Origin: JALQUO01 sp964529685
Lineage (GTDB): Bacteria > Pseudomonadota > Alphaproteobacteria > Rickettsiales > Midichloriaceae
Direction: 5' to 3'
Assembly (NCBI GenBank): GCA_964529685.1
Contig: CAZGZC010000004.1
Location: forward strand, 1-64,000
DNA length: 64,000 bases
Shown here: piece after piece, positions 54,774-63,685 of the stretch
Numbering within the stretch: position 1 is the first letter of the stretch
How the letters are laid out: every line of letters begins with the position of its first letter
Notes under the pieces: generated by a model
Told to the model about the DNA's origin: nothing
Database searches by the model: none
What the model saw: the letters and a program-made list of their open reading frames with translations, nothing else
Position numbers and translations under genes: made by a program

Positions 54774-55483
54774 CACATTTGAAGTTCTCCTTCAGCCCTC
54801 TGAGAGGCAATATGGTATTTTATACCATCAATAAAATCAGCATGTTGTGATGCAAGAAATTCTTTGTTATCCATTATTGCAATTTCCTGAGTACACCAGC
54901 GTTGGACTACGATAATCCACTTTTTTGTTTCATTAATATCCATCCCAACCTGAGCTCCACTGTTAGGATCAAAACAGGTAAAAGTGCCATTAGCATCTTT
55001 ATAAATGAGCGTTGAGTGCCCACCTGTTATTATTCCAAATTTTCTTTCAACATGACAACACTTATAATAATCTCCAGGTTTCATCTCTTGCAGCATTTTT
55101 TCTATAACTGGTCCTGATATTTGCTGTCTAGCATCAGTTGCAAGTTTTTGATCTTTCCAGTCTAAAGGAGAATATGGATAATAATGAAAAACTATTGCCA
55201 GTATGAGTTGCCAAAACTTCTCCCAACGATCTGTTAATAACACGTGAGTTTTTGAGAATTTTATGAGTTTCTTCATTGTTTCATCATTTATATCTTTATA
55301 ATTTTCAAAAATTTTAAGATCAGACAGTAAATCTTGTTGTGTGATGTGATTACATATCACATCACATAGCCCATTATAATTCATACTAATTCTTCTTATA
55401 GCTTGAAGTTCTTCAGAGTTGCAAGTTAAGTCATTTCTTTGAAAAAATTCAATAAAATCCTTTTGATTAAATTCAATTTCCAT
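54770..55483 (-). CDS. Putative YopT-like (C58 family) cysteine protease or effector
   Basis: 237 residues, no signal peptide or membrane segment. YNGLCDVICNHI supplies a candidate nucleophile Cys40. GGHSTLIYKDANGTFTCFDPNSG supplies His156 and Asp172, with a strand-turn-strand layout like the YopT/AvrPphB group. The His-to-Asp spacing of 16 equals that recalled for YopT (H258, D274), and the Cys-to-His spacing of 116 is close to its 119. YopT-type enzymes are secreted effectors that cleave host proteins. Function here is inferred. The gene is flanked by direct repeats of the nuoI 3' end, suggesting insertion. Confidence 0.45.
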   Translation of the reverse strand: MEIEFNQKDFIEFFQRNDLTCNSEELQAIRRISMNYNGLCDVICNHITQQDLLSDLKIFENYKDINDETMKKLIKFSKTHVLLTDRWEKFWQLILAIVFHYYPYSPLDWKDQKLATDARQQISGPVIEKMLQEMKPGDYYKCCHVERKFGIITGGHSTLIYKDANGTFTCFDPNSGAQVGMDINETKKWIIVVQRWCTQEIAIMDNKEFLASQHADFIDGIKYHIASQRAEGELQMC

Positions 55484-55571
55484 ATGTATATTTCATAATT
55501 GACTTGATACTTATAGACTTTAAATATTAAAGATATGTATTCCATAAAGAATTGGCAATGGAGATCATCTC

Positions 55572-55632
55572 CTTCTCAAAAGCTAAACTATCAGAGAATG
55601 GAAAGATGGCTGAAAAATACTATGTTTTATTA
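55572..55632 (+). repeat. Direct repeat, right copy (detached nuoI tail)
   Basis: Encodes FSKAKLSENGK against FSKAKLLENGK in NuoI, then shifts frame by one base, so the ending no longer matches as protein although the DNA (TACTATGTTTTATTA) does. The rest of the spacer, 55484-55571 and 55633-55852, shows no recognised gene. Confidence 0.85.
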
Positions 55633-55852
55633 GAAATTGACTTAATTTTTACAACCATAAATAAATTATCGTTATTCTTTGATTGTATTTTTACTGATTT
55701 CTCAAGAAATTTTTCATTAAAAGTAATTTTTTTCGAAAAACCACTTGTTTTTGTCTAAAGAGTATGTGATAATAGCTCACGACAGTGTATCAGGTTCTTG
55801 CATATTTGTTCTATTTGTTTTTATCCTACTTCCAACAACCAGCACTGTCATC

Positions 55853-57172
55853 CTAACCTGCATTAAACCCTTCTTCTGGATTATCATCATTGTTTGTCTT
55901 GTTAAGAGATACTATATCTGCTTTTTCGATCAATTTACCTTCTTCATCATATGGATTCACTACAATAGATTTTTCTCCATTCACTTCTTTTGTTTCAACT
56001 GCGATTTTCTTAGTCTTATCTGATTCATGAATTTCAAACATAGCATCAAGCAGGAGTCCTTCCATTATATGGCGTAAACCACGAGCACCAGTTTTTCTTT
56101 CCATAGCTTGCTTTGCGATAAAGCTTAAAGCTTCATCTGAAATTGCAAGTTCTATACTATCCATTGCTAGTAGTTTCACGTATTGCTTATAGATAGCATT
56201 TTTAGGTTCAATCAAGATTTTTTTGAGTCCCTCTTCAGTCATATCATCCAACGTAGTTAGAACTGGGAATCGACCTAAGAACTCAGGAATTAAACCATAT
56301 TTAGTAAGATCTTCAGTACCAACTTTAGCTAATAACTCACCCGTACGAGTTTGCGAGCTATCAATGATATCAGCACCAAATCCAAAGTTTTTAGCTTCTG
56401 TGCGCATCTTAATTATTGTATCTAATCCATCAAATGCACCACCGGCTATAAAAAGAATATTAGTTGTGTCAAGCTTTATACACTCTTGATTAGGTGTTTT
56501 ACGACCGCTGTTTTGTGGGACGTTAGCTATTGTACCTTCAATTAGCTTCAGAAGATTTTGTTGAACACCTTCACCTGATATATCCCTACCAGATGAAGAA
56601 TTAGACGACTTTTTAGCAATCTTATCTATCTCATCTATGTAAATTATACCTGTTTGAGCACGCTTTACATCAAAATTTGATGCTTGCAGAAGCTTTAGAA
56701 GGACACTCTCAACATCATCACCAACATAACCAGCTTCAGTTAAAGATGTTGCATCAGCTATAGCAAAAGGTACATTTAAGATCCTTGCGAGAGTTTGTGC
56801 AAGAAGAGTTTTCCCGCAACCAGTCGATCCTATCATCATTATATTAGACTTAGCTATCTCCACATCGTTTGTAGCAGAGATAGTGCCTAAAATTCTCTTA
56901 TAATGATTATATACTGCAACAGATAAAACTTTCTTTGCATGCGACTGACCAATGACATATTCATCTAGTAAGGCATACATTACTTTTGGTTTTAGTATGG
57001 TTTTGAGCGATTGTCCTTTAATAGACTTATCTTCTTGAGCTATAATATCGTTACATAGTGAAATACACCCATTACAAATGAAAGCGTTGTTGCTAGCAAT
57101 GATTTTTTTTACCTGATTCTTATTCTTGTTACAGAACGAGCAATGTACAGTTGTGTTAGGTCTTGATTTCAT
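55853..57172 (-). CDS. clpX: ATP-dependent Clp protease ATP-binding subunit ClpX
   Basis: AAA+ unfoldase for ClpP. The N-terminal C4 zinc domain is in HCSFCNKNKNQVKKI and FICNGCISLC. The AAA core has Walker A GSTGCGKT, the pore loop EAGYVGDD, Walker B GIIYIDEIDK, and sensor 2 in TGARGLRHIMEGLLLDAMFE. Length 439. It follows clpP by 7 bases on the same strand, the usual clpP-clpX order. The acidic C-terminal tail (NNDDNPEEGFNAG) is slightly longer than typical. Confidence 0.97.
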   Translation of the reverse strand: MKSRPNTTVHCSFCNKNKNQVKKIIASNNAFICNGCISLCNDIIAQEDKSIKGQSLKTILKPKVMYALLDEYVIGQSHAKKVLSVAVYNHYKRILGTISATNDVEIAKSNIMMIGSTGCGKTLLAQTLARILNVPFAIADATSLTEAGYVGDDVESVLLKLLQASNFDVKRAQTGIIYIDEIDKIAKKSSNSSSGRDISGEGVQQNLLKLIEGTIANVPQNSGRKTPNQECIKLDTTNILFIAGGAFDGLDTIIKMRTEAKNFGFGADIIDSSQTRTGELLAKVGTEDLTKYGLIPEFLGRFPVLTTLDDMTEEGLKKILIEPKNAIYKQYVKLLAMDSIELAISDEALSFIAKQAMERKTGARGLRHIMEGLLLDAMFEIHESDKTKKIAVETKEVNGEKSIVVNPYDEEGKLIEKADIVSLNKTNNDDNPEEGFNAG

Positions 57173-57179
57173 ATAACTT

Positions 57180-57803
57180 TTATTTAATTTTTGCTTCTAC
57201 AACATGATCTATTATCCCAAAGTTCTTAGCTTCCTCAGCTGACATAAAGTTATCTCTTTCAAGACTTTGTTTAATTATATCAATCTTCTGTCCTGTGTGA
57301 TTTACATATAACTCTGACATCTTTTGTTTAATTCTAAGGATTTCTTTTGCGTGAATTTCTATATCAGTTGCCTGCCCCTGATAGCCACCGAGCGGCTGGT
57401 GTATCATAATGCGAGAATGTTTTAATGAATATCGCATGCCTTTCTCTCCACCAGTCAGTAGAAGAGATCCCATAGAACAAGCTTGACCTACACAATAGGT
57501 AGCAACTTTAGGTTTAATATACTGCATTGTATCATATATTGCCATTCCGGACGTAACTACACCTCCTGGAGAATTAATATACATATATATATCTTTAATT
57601 GGGCTTTCTGACTCAAGAAATAGAAGTTGAGCTACTATGAGTGAAGACATATTATCTTCCACTTGACCAGTGACAAATATAATTCTTTCTTTTAATAATC
57701 TTGAATATATATCAAATGATCTTTCCCCTTTCGGGGTTTGTTCAATAACTATAGGTACTAATGGCATTTGAAATTCAGTATGTTTATACTTAAAATGATA
57801 CAT
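57180..57803 (-). CDS. clpP: ATP-dependent Clp protease proteolytic subunit
   Basis: Serine protease tetradecamer partner of ClpX. The catalytic triad contexts are visible: Ser in GQACSMGSLLL, His in RIMIHQPLGGYQGQATD, and Asp in ERDNFMSAEEAKNFGIID. MPLVPIVIEQTPKGERSFDIYSRLL at the mature N-terminus is typical. Length 207 is normal. It is divergent from lipB with a 44-bp spacer. Confidence 0.97.
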   Translation of the reverse strand: MYHFKYKHTEFQMPLVPIVIEQTPKGERSFDIYSRLLKERIIFVTGQVEDNMSSLIVAQLLFLESESPIKDIYMYINSPGGVVTSGMAIYDTMQYIKPKVATYCVGQACSMGSLLLTGGEKGMRYSLKHSRIMIHQPLGGYQGQATDIEIHAKEILRIKQKMSELYVNHTGQKIDIIKQSLERDNFMSAEEAKNFGIIDHVVEAKIK

Positions 57804-57847
57804 GTTACTTTTAAAAAATACAACATATTTTATTTATTTTTGAATAA

Positions 57848-58543
57848 ATGATAGAGTCTAGATCATTATCAATTATTATGGATAATCAACCAATAACTTA
57901 CAAAGATGCTATATACAAAATGCAATGTATAGTTGCAGAAATATCTGAAAATAAGCATAATAATACAGTTTGGTTGTTAGAGCACGCTCCTATTTATACG
58001 TCTGGATATACAACTTTTCATAACTGGGTTGAAAAATATGGCTATAATATCAATGGCGTAGAGCTTGTTGAAAGTGAGCGAGGAGGACAAATTACTTTTC
58101 ATGGTCCTGGGCAAAGAATTTGTTATTTAATGGTTAATCTGAAAAGTATTTATGGATCACTTGATCTTAGCTCATTTTTAAGTGATATACATCAACTTAT
58201 AATTGACGTACTTGTAGACTTTAATATTGAAGGCATAAGAGATAAACAATATCCAGGCGTTTGGGTAAAAAGTGGTAAGATGCTGAAAAAGATCGCTGCA
58301 ATAGGTATTAAAATAAAAAAAAGTGTAAGTTATCATGGGTTTGCACTAAATGTTAATACAGATATGAGATTTTTTAATTTTATTGAACCATGTGGGATCT
58401 CTGAGACTTCACGAGGCGTAACATCTATTTATGAAATCCTGAAGACAGATATTAAGATGGAAAATGTAGACAAAAAAATACAAGAAAAATTAAAAATACT
58501 TTCACAAAATTGGAATTTAAAAAAAAGTTTGATAAATTACTAA
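57848..58543 (+). CDS. lipB: Octanoyl-[ACP]:protein N-octanoyltransferase
   Basis: Transfers octanoate from ACP to lipoyl domains of 2-oxoacid dehydrogenases. The sequence has ERGGQITFHGPGQRICYLMVNL, a catalytic Lys in KKIAAIGIKIKKSVSYHGFALNV and the catalytic Cys in FIEPCGISETSRGVTSI. Length 231 fits the family. The tail is Lys-rich. No ribosome site is visible before the ATG, and the spacer to clpP is only 44 bp. Confidence 0.94.
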   Translation: MIESRSLSIIMDNQPITYKDAIYKMQCIVAEISENKHNNTVWLLEHAPIYTSGYTTFHNWVEKYGYNINGVELVESERGGQITFHGPGQRICYLMVNLKSIYGSLDLSSFLSDIHQLIIDVLVDFNIEGIRDKQYPGVWVKSGKMLKKIAAIGIKIKKSVSYHGFALNVNTDMRFFNFIEPCGISETSRGVTSIYEILKTDIKMENVDKKIQEKLKILSQNWNLKKSLINY

Positions 58544-58574
58544 AATAATTAAGTTAAGCTAAATTTCGAAAAAA

Positions 58575-59006
58575 ATGTCAGATTACCAAATACAAAATGT
58601 GAGATACTCGCTAATTTCTAATCTATATGAAAAAAACTCTAGATTTATAGATAATCTTACAAATCAATCTAATGCTGTTGAAGATAAAGTATCAGTAGGG
58701 ATTACAAAAGGAGATATACATGTAGAAGGAGTTGAGACACAGCTTTCTAACCAACCAGATATTTTATCTGAAGGAGATCAAATTGCTCATAACAGAACTT
58801 CAACAGGCTTTTTAAATCTTATTAAACAGAAGTTTTTCGCAATTAAGACAAGTGAGGAGGTTTCAATTAATAATCAGAATGCTAAGAGCAACCTTGTTGA
58901 GATGAGCGCTTCTATCACCGAAGCAGAAATTAGCCTACAACAGATTATTGCTGTAAGAGATAAATTGGTTCATGGTTATAAAGAAATATTAAACTCAGCA
59001 TTCTAA
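58575..59006 (+). CDS. Hypothetical protein, 143 residues
   Basis: No family recognised. Hydrophilic, no signal or membrane segment. The middle carries DKVSVGITKGDIHVEG, and the C-terminal third is helical (MSASITEAEISLQQIIAVRD, then KLVHGYKEILNSAF). The end resembles the FliE/FlgC-like terminal helix of axial flagellar proteins (a run such as SLQ..I..RDK...AY.EI). FliE is about 100 residues and shares this tail pattern, so a divergent FliE is possible but unproven. It starts 32 bases after lipB. Confidence 0.5.
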   Translation: MSDYQIQNVRYSLISNLYEKNSRFIDNLTNQSNAVEDKVSVGITKGDIHVEGVETQLSNQPDILSEGDQIAHNRTSTGFLNLIKQKFFAIKTSEEVSINNQNAKSNLVEMSASITEAEISLQQIIAVRDKLVHGYKEILNSAF

Positions 59007-59254
59007 CATCGTGCCATTCTATATTAATAGAACTTATTAAATGAAAAGATAATGCATTTTCTCTTTTTCTTCATTTTTATAAAAATCTTCAGTTGATTTT
59101 TTCTGTCTTTTTGCGATTTTTTTATTTTGATAAAAAAGTCTTGATTTTTTCCCAATTTTATACAAGTCTTGTTGTGAAAAATATAAAATATTATTTTAAA
59201 TGCTGTTTACCATTCTAAAATAATGTTTTAAATAACAAATATAATTTTTTACTT

Positions 59255-60676
59255 ATGTCTTCAGACTCAATAATTGTATTATTGTACCTTGTGGTTTGTA
59301 TTATATTAGGTTGCGTTGGAATACCCAAAATCCGAACTCTCAAAGATTATGCAATGGGAAATGGTCAGTTCTCAACAGCCGTCCTTGCTATTTCAATGAT
59401 GGCTGCATGTATAGACAGCTTTGATACTATCGGTAATGCAGAAAAAGGCTTCTCGATGGGAGTTACGTTTATTGGTGCCAGCCTCTTACAGTTTGTTAGG
59501 TGGTATATCATAGGACGGCTTCTTGCACCAGCATTACCTTCGCTAAAGGCACAAGGTTGTATGACGCTAGTTGACATAATGGGAGCACTATATGGTAAAT
59601 TAGGGAGATATGTTGCAACTGCAAGTATCATTTTTGCATTGGTGTTACTATCAATTTACTACAAATCTGCTGCATTCATCCTTGAGAGATATCTGCATAT
59701 GGACTTTGAATATGCAGCAGCAATAGTTACATCAGTCATTGCTCTATACTGTATCTTTGGTGGGGTATATGCAATAGTTGTTACAGATGTTGTACAGTTC
59801 TTTATTTTCGGTATTTTTTTCCCTATTATTTTTATATGGGGAATATTAAACATTGATATATCTACAGTATTGAGTTCATTACCATATGAGAAAACACATA
59901 TTACATCAGAGGATTTGCCGACTTTCTTAAGTATTTGTGTACATACATTGCTACCAGTTCTCGGTTTACCTTATATACAAAGATTACTAATGTGCGAGAG
60001 ACCTGCACAAGTTAAGTTTATTTGCAATGCGACTGGCATTTTTGATTGTATTTTCTTGATTATGCTTTCATTTATGGGTCTTATTGTCTTTGGATTAAAC
60101 CAAGATATAAAAAGCGATGAAGCACTATTTTATTTCATTGATCATGCTGTACCACCTCCTGTAATGTGCTTTGTAGCAGTTGCTTTCCTTGCAGTGATAA
60201 TGTCAACAGCAAGTTCATTCCTCAATTCTTTAAATATTATAATTGTAAAAGACATTGTTAATCCGCTTTTTCCTATAGTGAAAGAAAAAAATCTTGAGAT
60301 TATAGCAACAAAGGTTGTTGGTGTGATTGTTGCTATAATCTCATTCAATTTAATCAATCTTAAGGAACATATAATTGATACTCTGTGGATGATAGATAAT
60401 TTCTATGATCCACTTATAACAATACCATTCATAATGGCATTACTTGGCATCAGAATAAAGCCACATAACTACAAATATGTCATCATTATTTCAATAATAA
60501 CTTTATTGATAGCAAGATATTTGCATGATGATTTTGATACAATAACCTTTACAGCTGGTGTTTTTGCAAGCATTGTAACTATACTTATATTCAGAGATAA
60601 AGGAACAAATACTTCTACGGCGTTTGATAGCTATAAATTTATTAGCAATAAAGAAAAATTAGACAAAATAATTTAA
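59255..60676 (+). CDS. Sodium:solute symporter family transporter, first of a tandem pair
   Basis: 473 residues with about 12-13 hydrophobic helices. Marks of the SSF fold: DYAMGNGQFSTAVLAISMMA near helix 2, FGGVYAIVVTDVVQFFIFGI (helix 5-6, usually GG..AV..TD..Q) and FLAVIMSTASSFLNSLNIIIVKDI (helix 9, the Na+ site serines). The substrate is unknown. Candidates include proline, pantothenate and other small solutes. The upstream 248-bp spacer is T-rich with no gene. A close paralogue follows after 12 bases. Confidence 0.9.
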   Translation: MSSDSIIVLLYLVVCIILGCVGIPKIRTLKDYAMGNGQFSTAVLAISMMAACIDSFDTIGNAEKGFSMGVTFIGASLLQFVRWYIIGRLLAPALPSLKAQGCMTLVDIMGALYGKLGRYVATASIIFALVLLSIYYKSAAFILERYLHMDFEYAAAIVTSVIALYCIFGGVYAIVVTDVVQFFIFGIFFPIIFIWGILNIDISTVLSSLPYEKTHITSEDLPTFLSICVHTLLPVLGLPYIQRLLMCERPAQVKFICNATGIFDCIFLIMLSFMGLIVFGLNQDIKSDEALFYFIDHAVPPPVMCFVAVAFLAVIMSTASSFLNSLNIIIVKDIVNPLFPIVKEKNLEIIATKVVGVIVAIISFNLINLKEHIIDTLWMIDNFYDPLITIPFIMALLGIRIKPHNYKYVIIISIITLLIARYLHDDFDTITFTAGVFASIVTILIFRDKGTNTSTAFDSYKFISNKEKLDKII

Positions 60677-60688
60677 AACGAATAAAAA

Positions 60689-62104
60689 ATGAATTCAATA
60701 ATAATTTGGGGATATCTTGGCATCTGTCTTTTGATCGGACTCATTAAACTACCAAGTATAAAATCTCTGCGAGAATATGCAATGGGCAGTATCAAATTCT
60801 CAACTCTAGCACTATCATTATCAATGATGGCGTCTTTAATAGCAACTGAAGAGACGATAGGTACAGCTGAAAAAGGCTTTTCTATGGGAGGTGCATTTAT
60901 AGCTACCTCTGTGATGCAATTTGTAAGATGGCAAATTATGGGATCATTGGTTGCGCCTGCTGTACCATATATGAGAAGTAGAGGTTGCATGACATTAGTT
61001 GATATGATGTATTTTATGTATGGAAAAATAGGGCGTGTTTTTGGGGTGATGTCGATCCTTTGTGAGGTTATGCTACTAGCAATGTATTATAAAGCTGCAG
61101 CTTTTATTCTTGAAAGATATCTCAATATAAATTTTGAATATGGAGCAATAATAATTACACTAATCGTTGCTATGTATAGTATCTTTGGTGGTATGAATGC
61201 CATCATAACTACTGATATTCTACAGTTCTTCATATTTATTGTATGTTTTCCAATAATATTCATATTAGGAGTGATAAACATAGATTCATCTTCACTCATG
61301 CAATCATTACCATTTGATAAAATACATATTACACAATCAAATGTTAAGGATTTTGTTACTATTTCTATTTTCGGAATGGTTCCCCCTGTTGCTCTTTCTT
61401 TTATACAGAGACTTTTAATGTGTAATAGTACTAAACAAACAAAAATTGTTTGTCAATTTACAGGACTATTTGCTTGTTTTTTCATTTTTATGATGTCTAC
61501 AATAGGCTTGATAGCTTATGGGTTAAATCCAGATATAAAAAGTGATGAAGCTCTTTTCTTCTTCATGGATTATTTTGTACCAGCCCCAATAATGGGATTT
61601 ATTATAATGAGTTTCTTGGCAGTAATAATGTCAACTGCTAGTTCTTTCTTAAACAGTATTAATGTTGTGTTAATGAGGGATATAGTTTCTACTATACTTC
61701 CAAAAGTAAAAAATAGTAAATCAGAGTTAATGATAACAAAGGTTATAGGTTTATGTGTTGTGATTCTTGCTTATAATATGATTTTTGTTAAAGAGCACCT
61801 TTTAGATGCTTTGTGGTTTTTAGCAAATTTCTATGATCCATTTATCACTATGCCACTTTTAATGGCATTAGCCGGCCATAGAACTAAAGTTCAGCACTAT
61901 AAGTATCTAGTAGTTATAACCTCTGTATCTTTGTCGATTGCCTATTATTTCAATGGTGATTTCGATACAGTGACATATACTGTGGGTATTATCGTATCTA
62001 TGATTTGTAGTCTGTTGTTTAAAGATAAGTCAATCCAGAAATTTGATCAAGCTCCTGAGTTTGATCATAAATCAAATGATGAGGAAGAATTTAAAATTGC
62101 TTGA
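60689..62104 (+). CDS. Sodium:solute symporter family transporter, second of a tandem pair
   Basis: 471 residues, colinear with the preceding transporter along its whole length. Compare EYAMGSIKFSTLALSLSMMA with DYAMGNGQFSTAVLAISMMA, and FLAVIMSTASSFLNSINVVL in both. The order and spacing point to tandem duplication followed by divergence. Identity by eye is around half, lower in the loops. It has the same helix layout and Na+-site pattern. An acidic C-terminal tail (NDEEEFKIA) is specific to this copy. The substrate is unknown and may differ from that of its neighbour. Confidence 0.9.
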   Translation: MNSIIIWGYLGICLLIGLIKLPSIKSLREYAMGSIKFSTLALSLSMMASLIATEETIGTAEKGFSMGGAFIATSVMQFVRWQIMGSLVAPAVPYMRSRGCMTLVDMMYFMYGKIGRVFGVMSILCEVMLLAMYYKAAAFILERYLNINFEYGAIIITLIVAMYSIFGGMNAIITTDILQFFIFIVCFPIIFILGVINIDSSSLMQSLPFDKIHITQSNVKDFVTISIFGMVPPVALSFIQRLLMCNSTKQTKIVCQFTGLFACFFIFMMSTIGLIAYGLNPDIKSDEALFFFMDYFVPAPIMGFIIMSFLAVIMSTASSFLNSINVVLMRDIVSTILPKVKNSKSELMITKVIGLCVVILAYNMIFVKEHLLDALWFLANFYDPFITMPLLMALAGHRTKVQHYKYLVVITSVSLSIAYYFNGDFDTVTYTVGIIVSMICSLLFKDKSIQKFDQAPEFDHKSNDEEEFKIA

Positions 62105-62153
62105 AATACCAATTGACATTAGCTCAATTCTAAGTTAATGTCTTCCAAGAATG

Positions 62154-62208
<55 letters not shown>

Positions 62209-62230
<22 letters not shown>

Positions 62231-63126
62231 TCCACTCGCTTGTTTTCTTCATTTTTATATATTTTTACCATATCGTCAATTAATTCTATAGCTTCAGATT
62301 TACTCCGTTGGAAAATGTTCCGACCAATGATTGAACCATCACCTCCACCGCTTTTAATCTCTCTTATTTCTTCTAATAAAGATTGTCTACCCTTTTTTGA
62401 TCCTCCGGAAAATAAAACAATTCTACGACTATTAAATGTACATTTTTTTATATGTTTCACTCTTTCTGCTAGATTAATCATAGATGGATAATCTAATTTA
62501 CTATTGGTAATGCTATTATTCGGTAACTTAACTTTGATTATGTGGGCACCTGTGAGAGCGCCTATATGAGCTCCATATGATATAGTATCTAATGAAGCCT
62601 CATCTTTAATTCCAGCACCTCTTGGGTATGACCATATGACAGAGACAAGTCCTAGGTTTTTAGCTTGTTGAAAGAGACGTTGTGCTTGCTCGAGCATCTC
62701 ATCACAGTTGTTTGATCCTGGATATATTGTAAATCCAACACCGATACATCCTAGCTTAAGAGCATCTTCAACAGAAGCTGTAATTGCTTGGTGAGGTTGA
62801 TTTTCTTTAGATTTTAAACTATTGTTACTGTTTAATTTGAGAATCATAGGAACTGCACCAGGTTTATAAGCAGCTGCAGCTTCTAACATCCCTAATGGAG
62901 CAGCATAAGCATTAACGCCAGAATCAATGGCTAGATCTAAATGATATAAAGGATCATAAGCTGCTGGATTTACAAGAAAGCTTGCATCTGGCCCATGCTC
63001 AAACCCCTGATCCACTGGTAGTATAATTATTTTACCAGTTCCAGCTAGTTTTCCATGATTTAAAATTCTATAAAGATTTGTCCGGATAGCTGGTATTTCA
63101 TAAGTGTATTGAGAAAGTATGTCCAT
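62209..63126 (-). CDS. Class I fructose-bisphosphate aldolase (FbaB/DhnA type)
   Basis: Cleaves fructose-1,6-bisphosphate through a lysine Schiff base. 305 residues: KIIILPVDQGFEHGPDASF near the start, GCIGVGFTIYPGS, VIWSYPRGAGI, the Schiff-base Lys in AHIIKVKLP, IVLFSGGSKKG and GGGDGSIIGRNIFQR. These match the archaeal-type family. Whether it serves glycolysis, gluconeogenesis or another aldol reaction cannot be told. The last seven codons and stop are read from the antisense of the tRNA-Ile T-arm and acceptor. Confidence 0.92.
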
Positions 63127-63199
63127 AGTTTTTTCTCATAATATATCATATATAATCTTAAGAAATTTGATTAAAAATGTACTATATGAGATCAAAAAA

Positions 63200-63685
63200 T
63201 TATCTTATAATATTTTTATATAATGCTACTATAGCTTGGACTGCAATACCTTCCTTTCTTCCAAGCGCTCCAAGCTTTTCAGTAGTAACTGCTTTGATAT
63301 TAATATTATTAATATCCAAACTAAGGATGAAACTGATTTTTTTCCTGATATCGATTGCATAAGGCATAATTTTTGGTTCCTCACATACAACTATTAGATC
63401 AATATTACAAATCTCGTAACCTTTGTCTATAATAAGATTATAAGCATGAGTAAGAAAAATTTCAGAATTAGCATTTTCCCATTGAGGTTCCGATGGTGGA
63501 AAATGAGTACCAATACTTCCAGCTGCGATAGTGCCAAGCATGGCATCAGTAAGAGCATGAAAAATTACATCTCCATCTGAGTGTGCTGTAATGCTTTTGC
63601 TATAAGGTATCTTGACTCCACCAAGGATTACATAATCTCCTTTTGTAAATGCATGCACATCATAACCAATTCCAACTCTAAACAT
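63200..63685 (-). CDS. ispF: 2-C-methyl-D-erythritol 2,4-cyclodiphosphate synthase
   Basis: MEP-pathway enzyme for isoprenoid precursors. Zinc ligands are in GIGYDVHAF and AHSDGDVIFHALTDAMLG. GDIGTHFPP appears as GSIGTHFPPSEP. The C-terminal AVTTEKLGALGRKEGIAVQAI is diagnostic. Length 161. The MEP pathway is absent from Rickettsia and present in other Rickettsiales. Its start overlaps the preceding gene by 8 bp. Confidence 0.95.
   Translation of the reverse strand: MFRVGIGYDVHAFTKGDYVILGGVKIPYSKSITAHSDGDVIFHALTDAMLGTIAAGSIGTHFPPSEPQWENANSEIFLTHAYNLIIDKGYEICNIDLIVVCEEPKIMPYAIDIRKKISFILSLDINNINIKAVTTEKLGALGRKEGIAVQAIVALYKNIIR

Noticed and set aside
59007..59254. T-rich spacer with repeated GATTTTTT-like stretches before the symporter pair
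   Set aside because: Considered as a repeat array or CRISPR remnant, but the stretches are irregular in length and spacing. It is probably just A/T-rich non-coding DNA holding the promoter.
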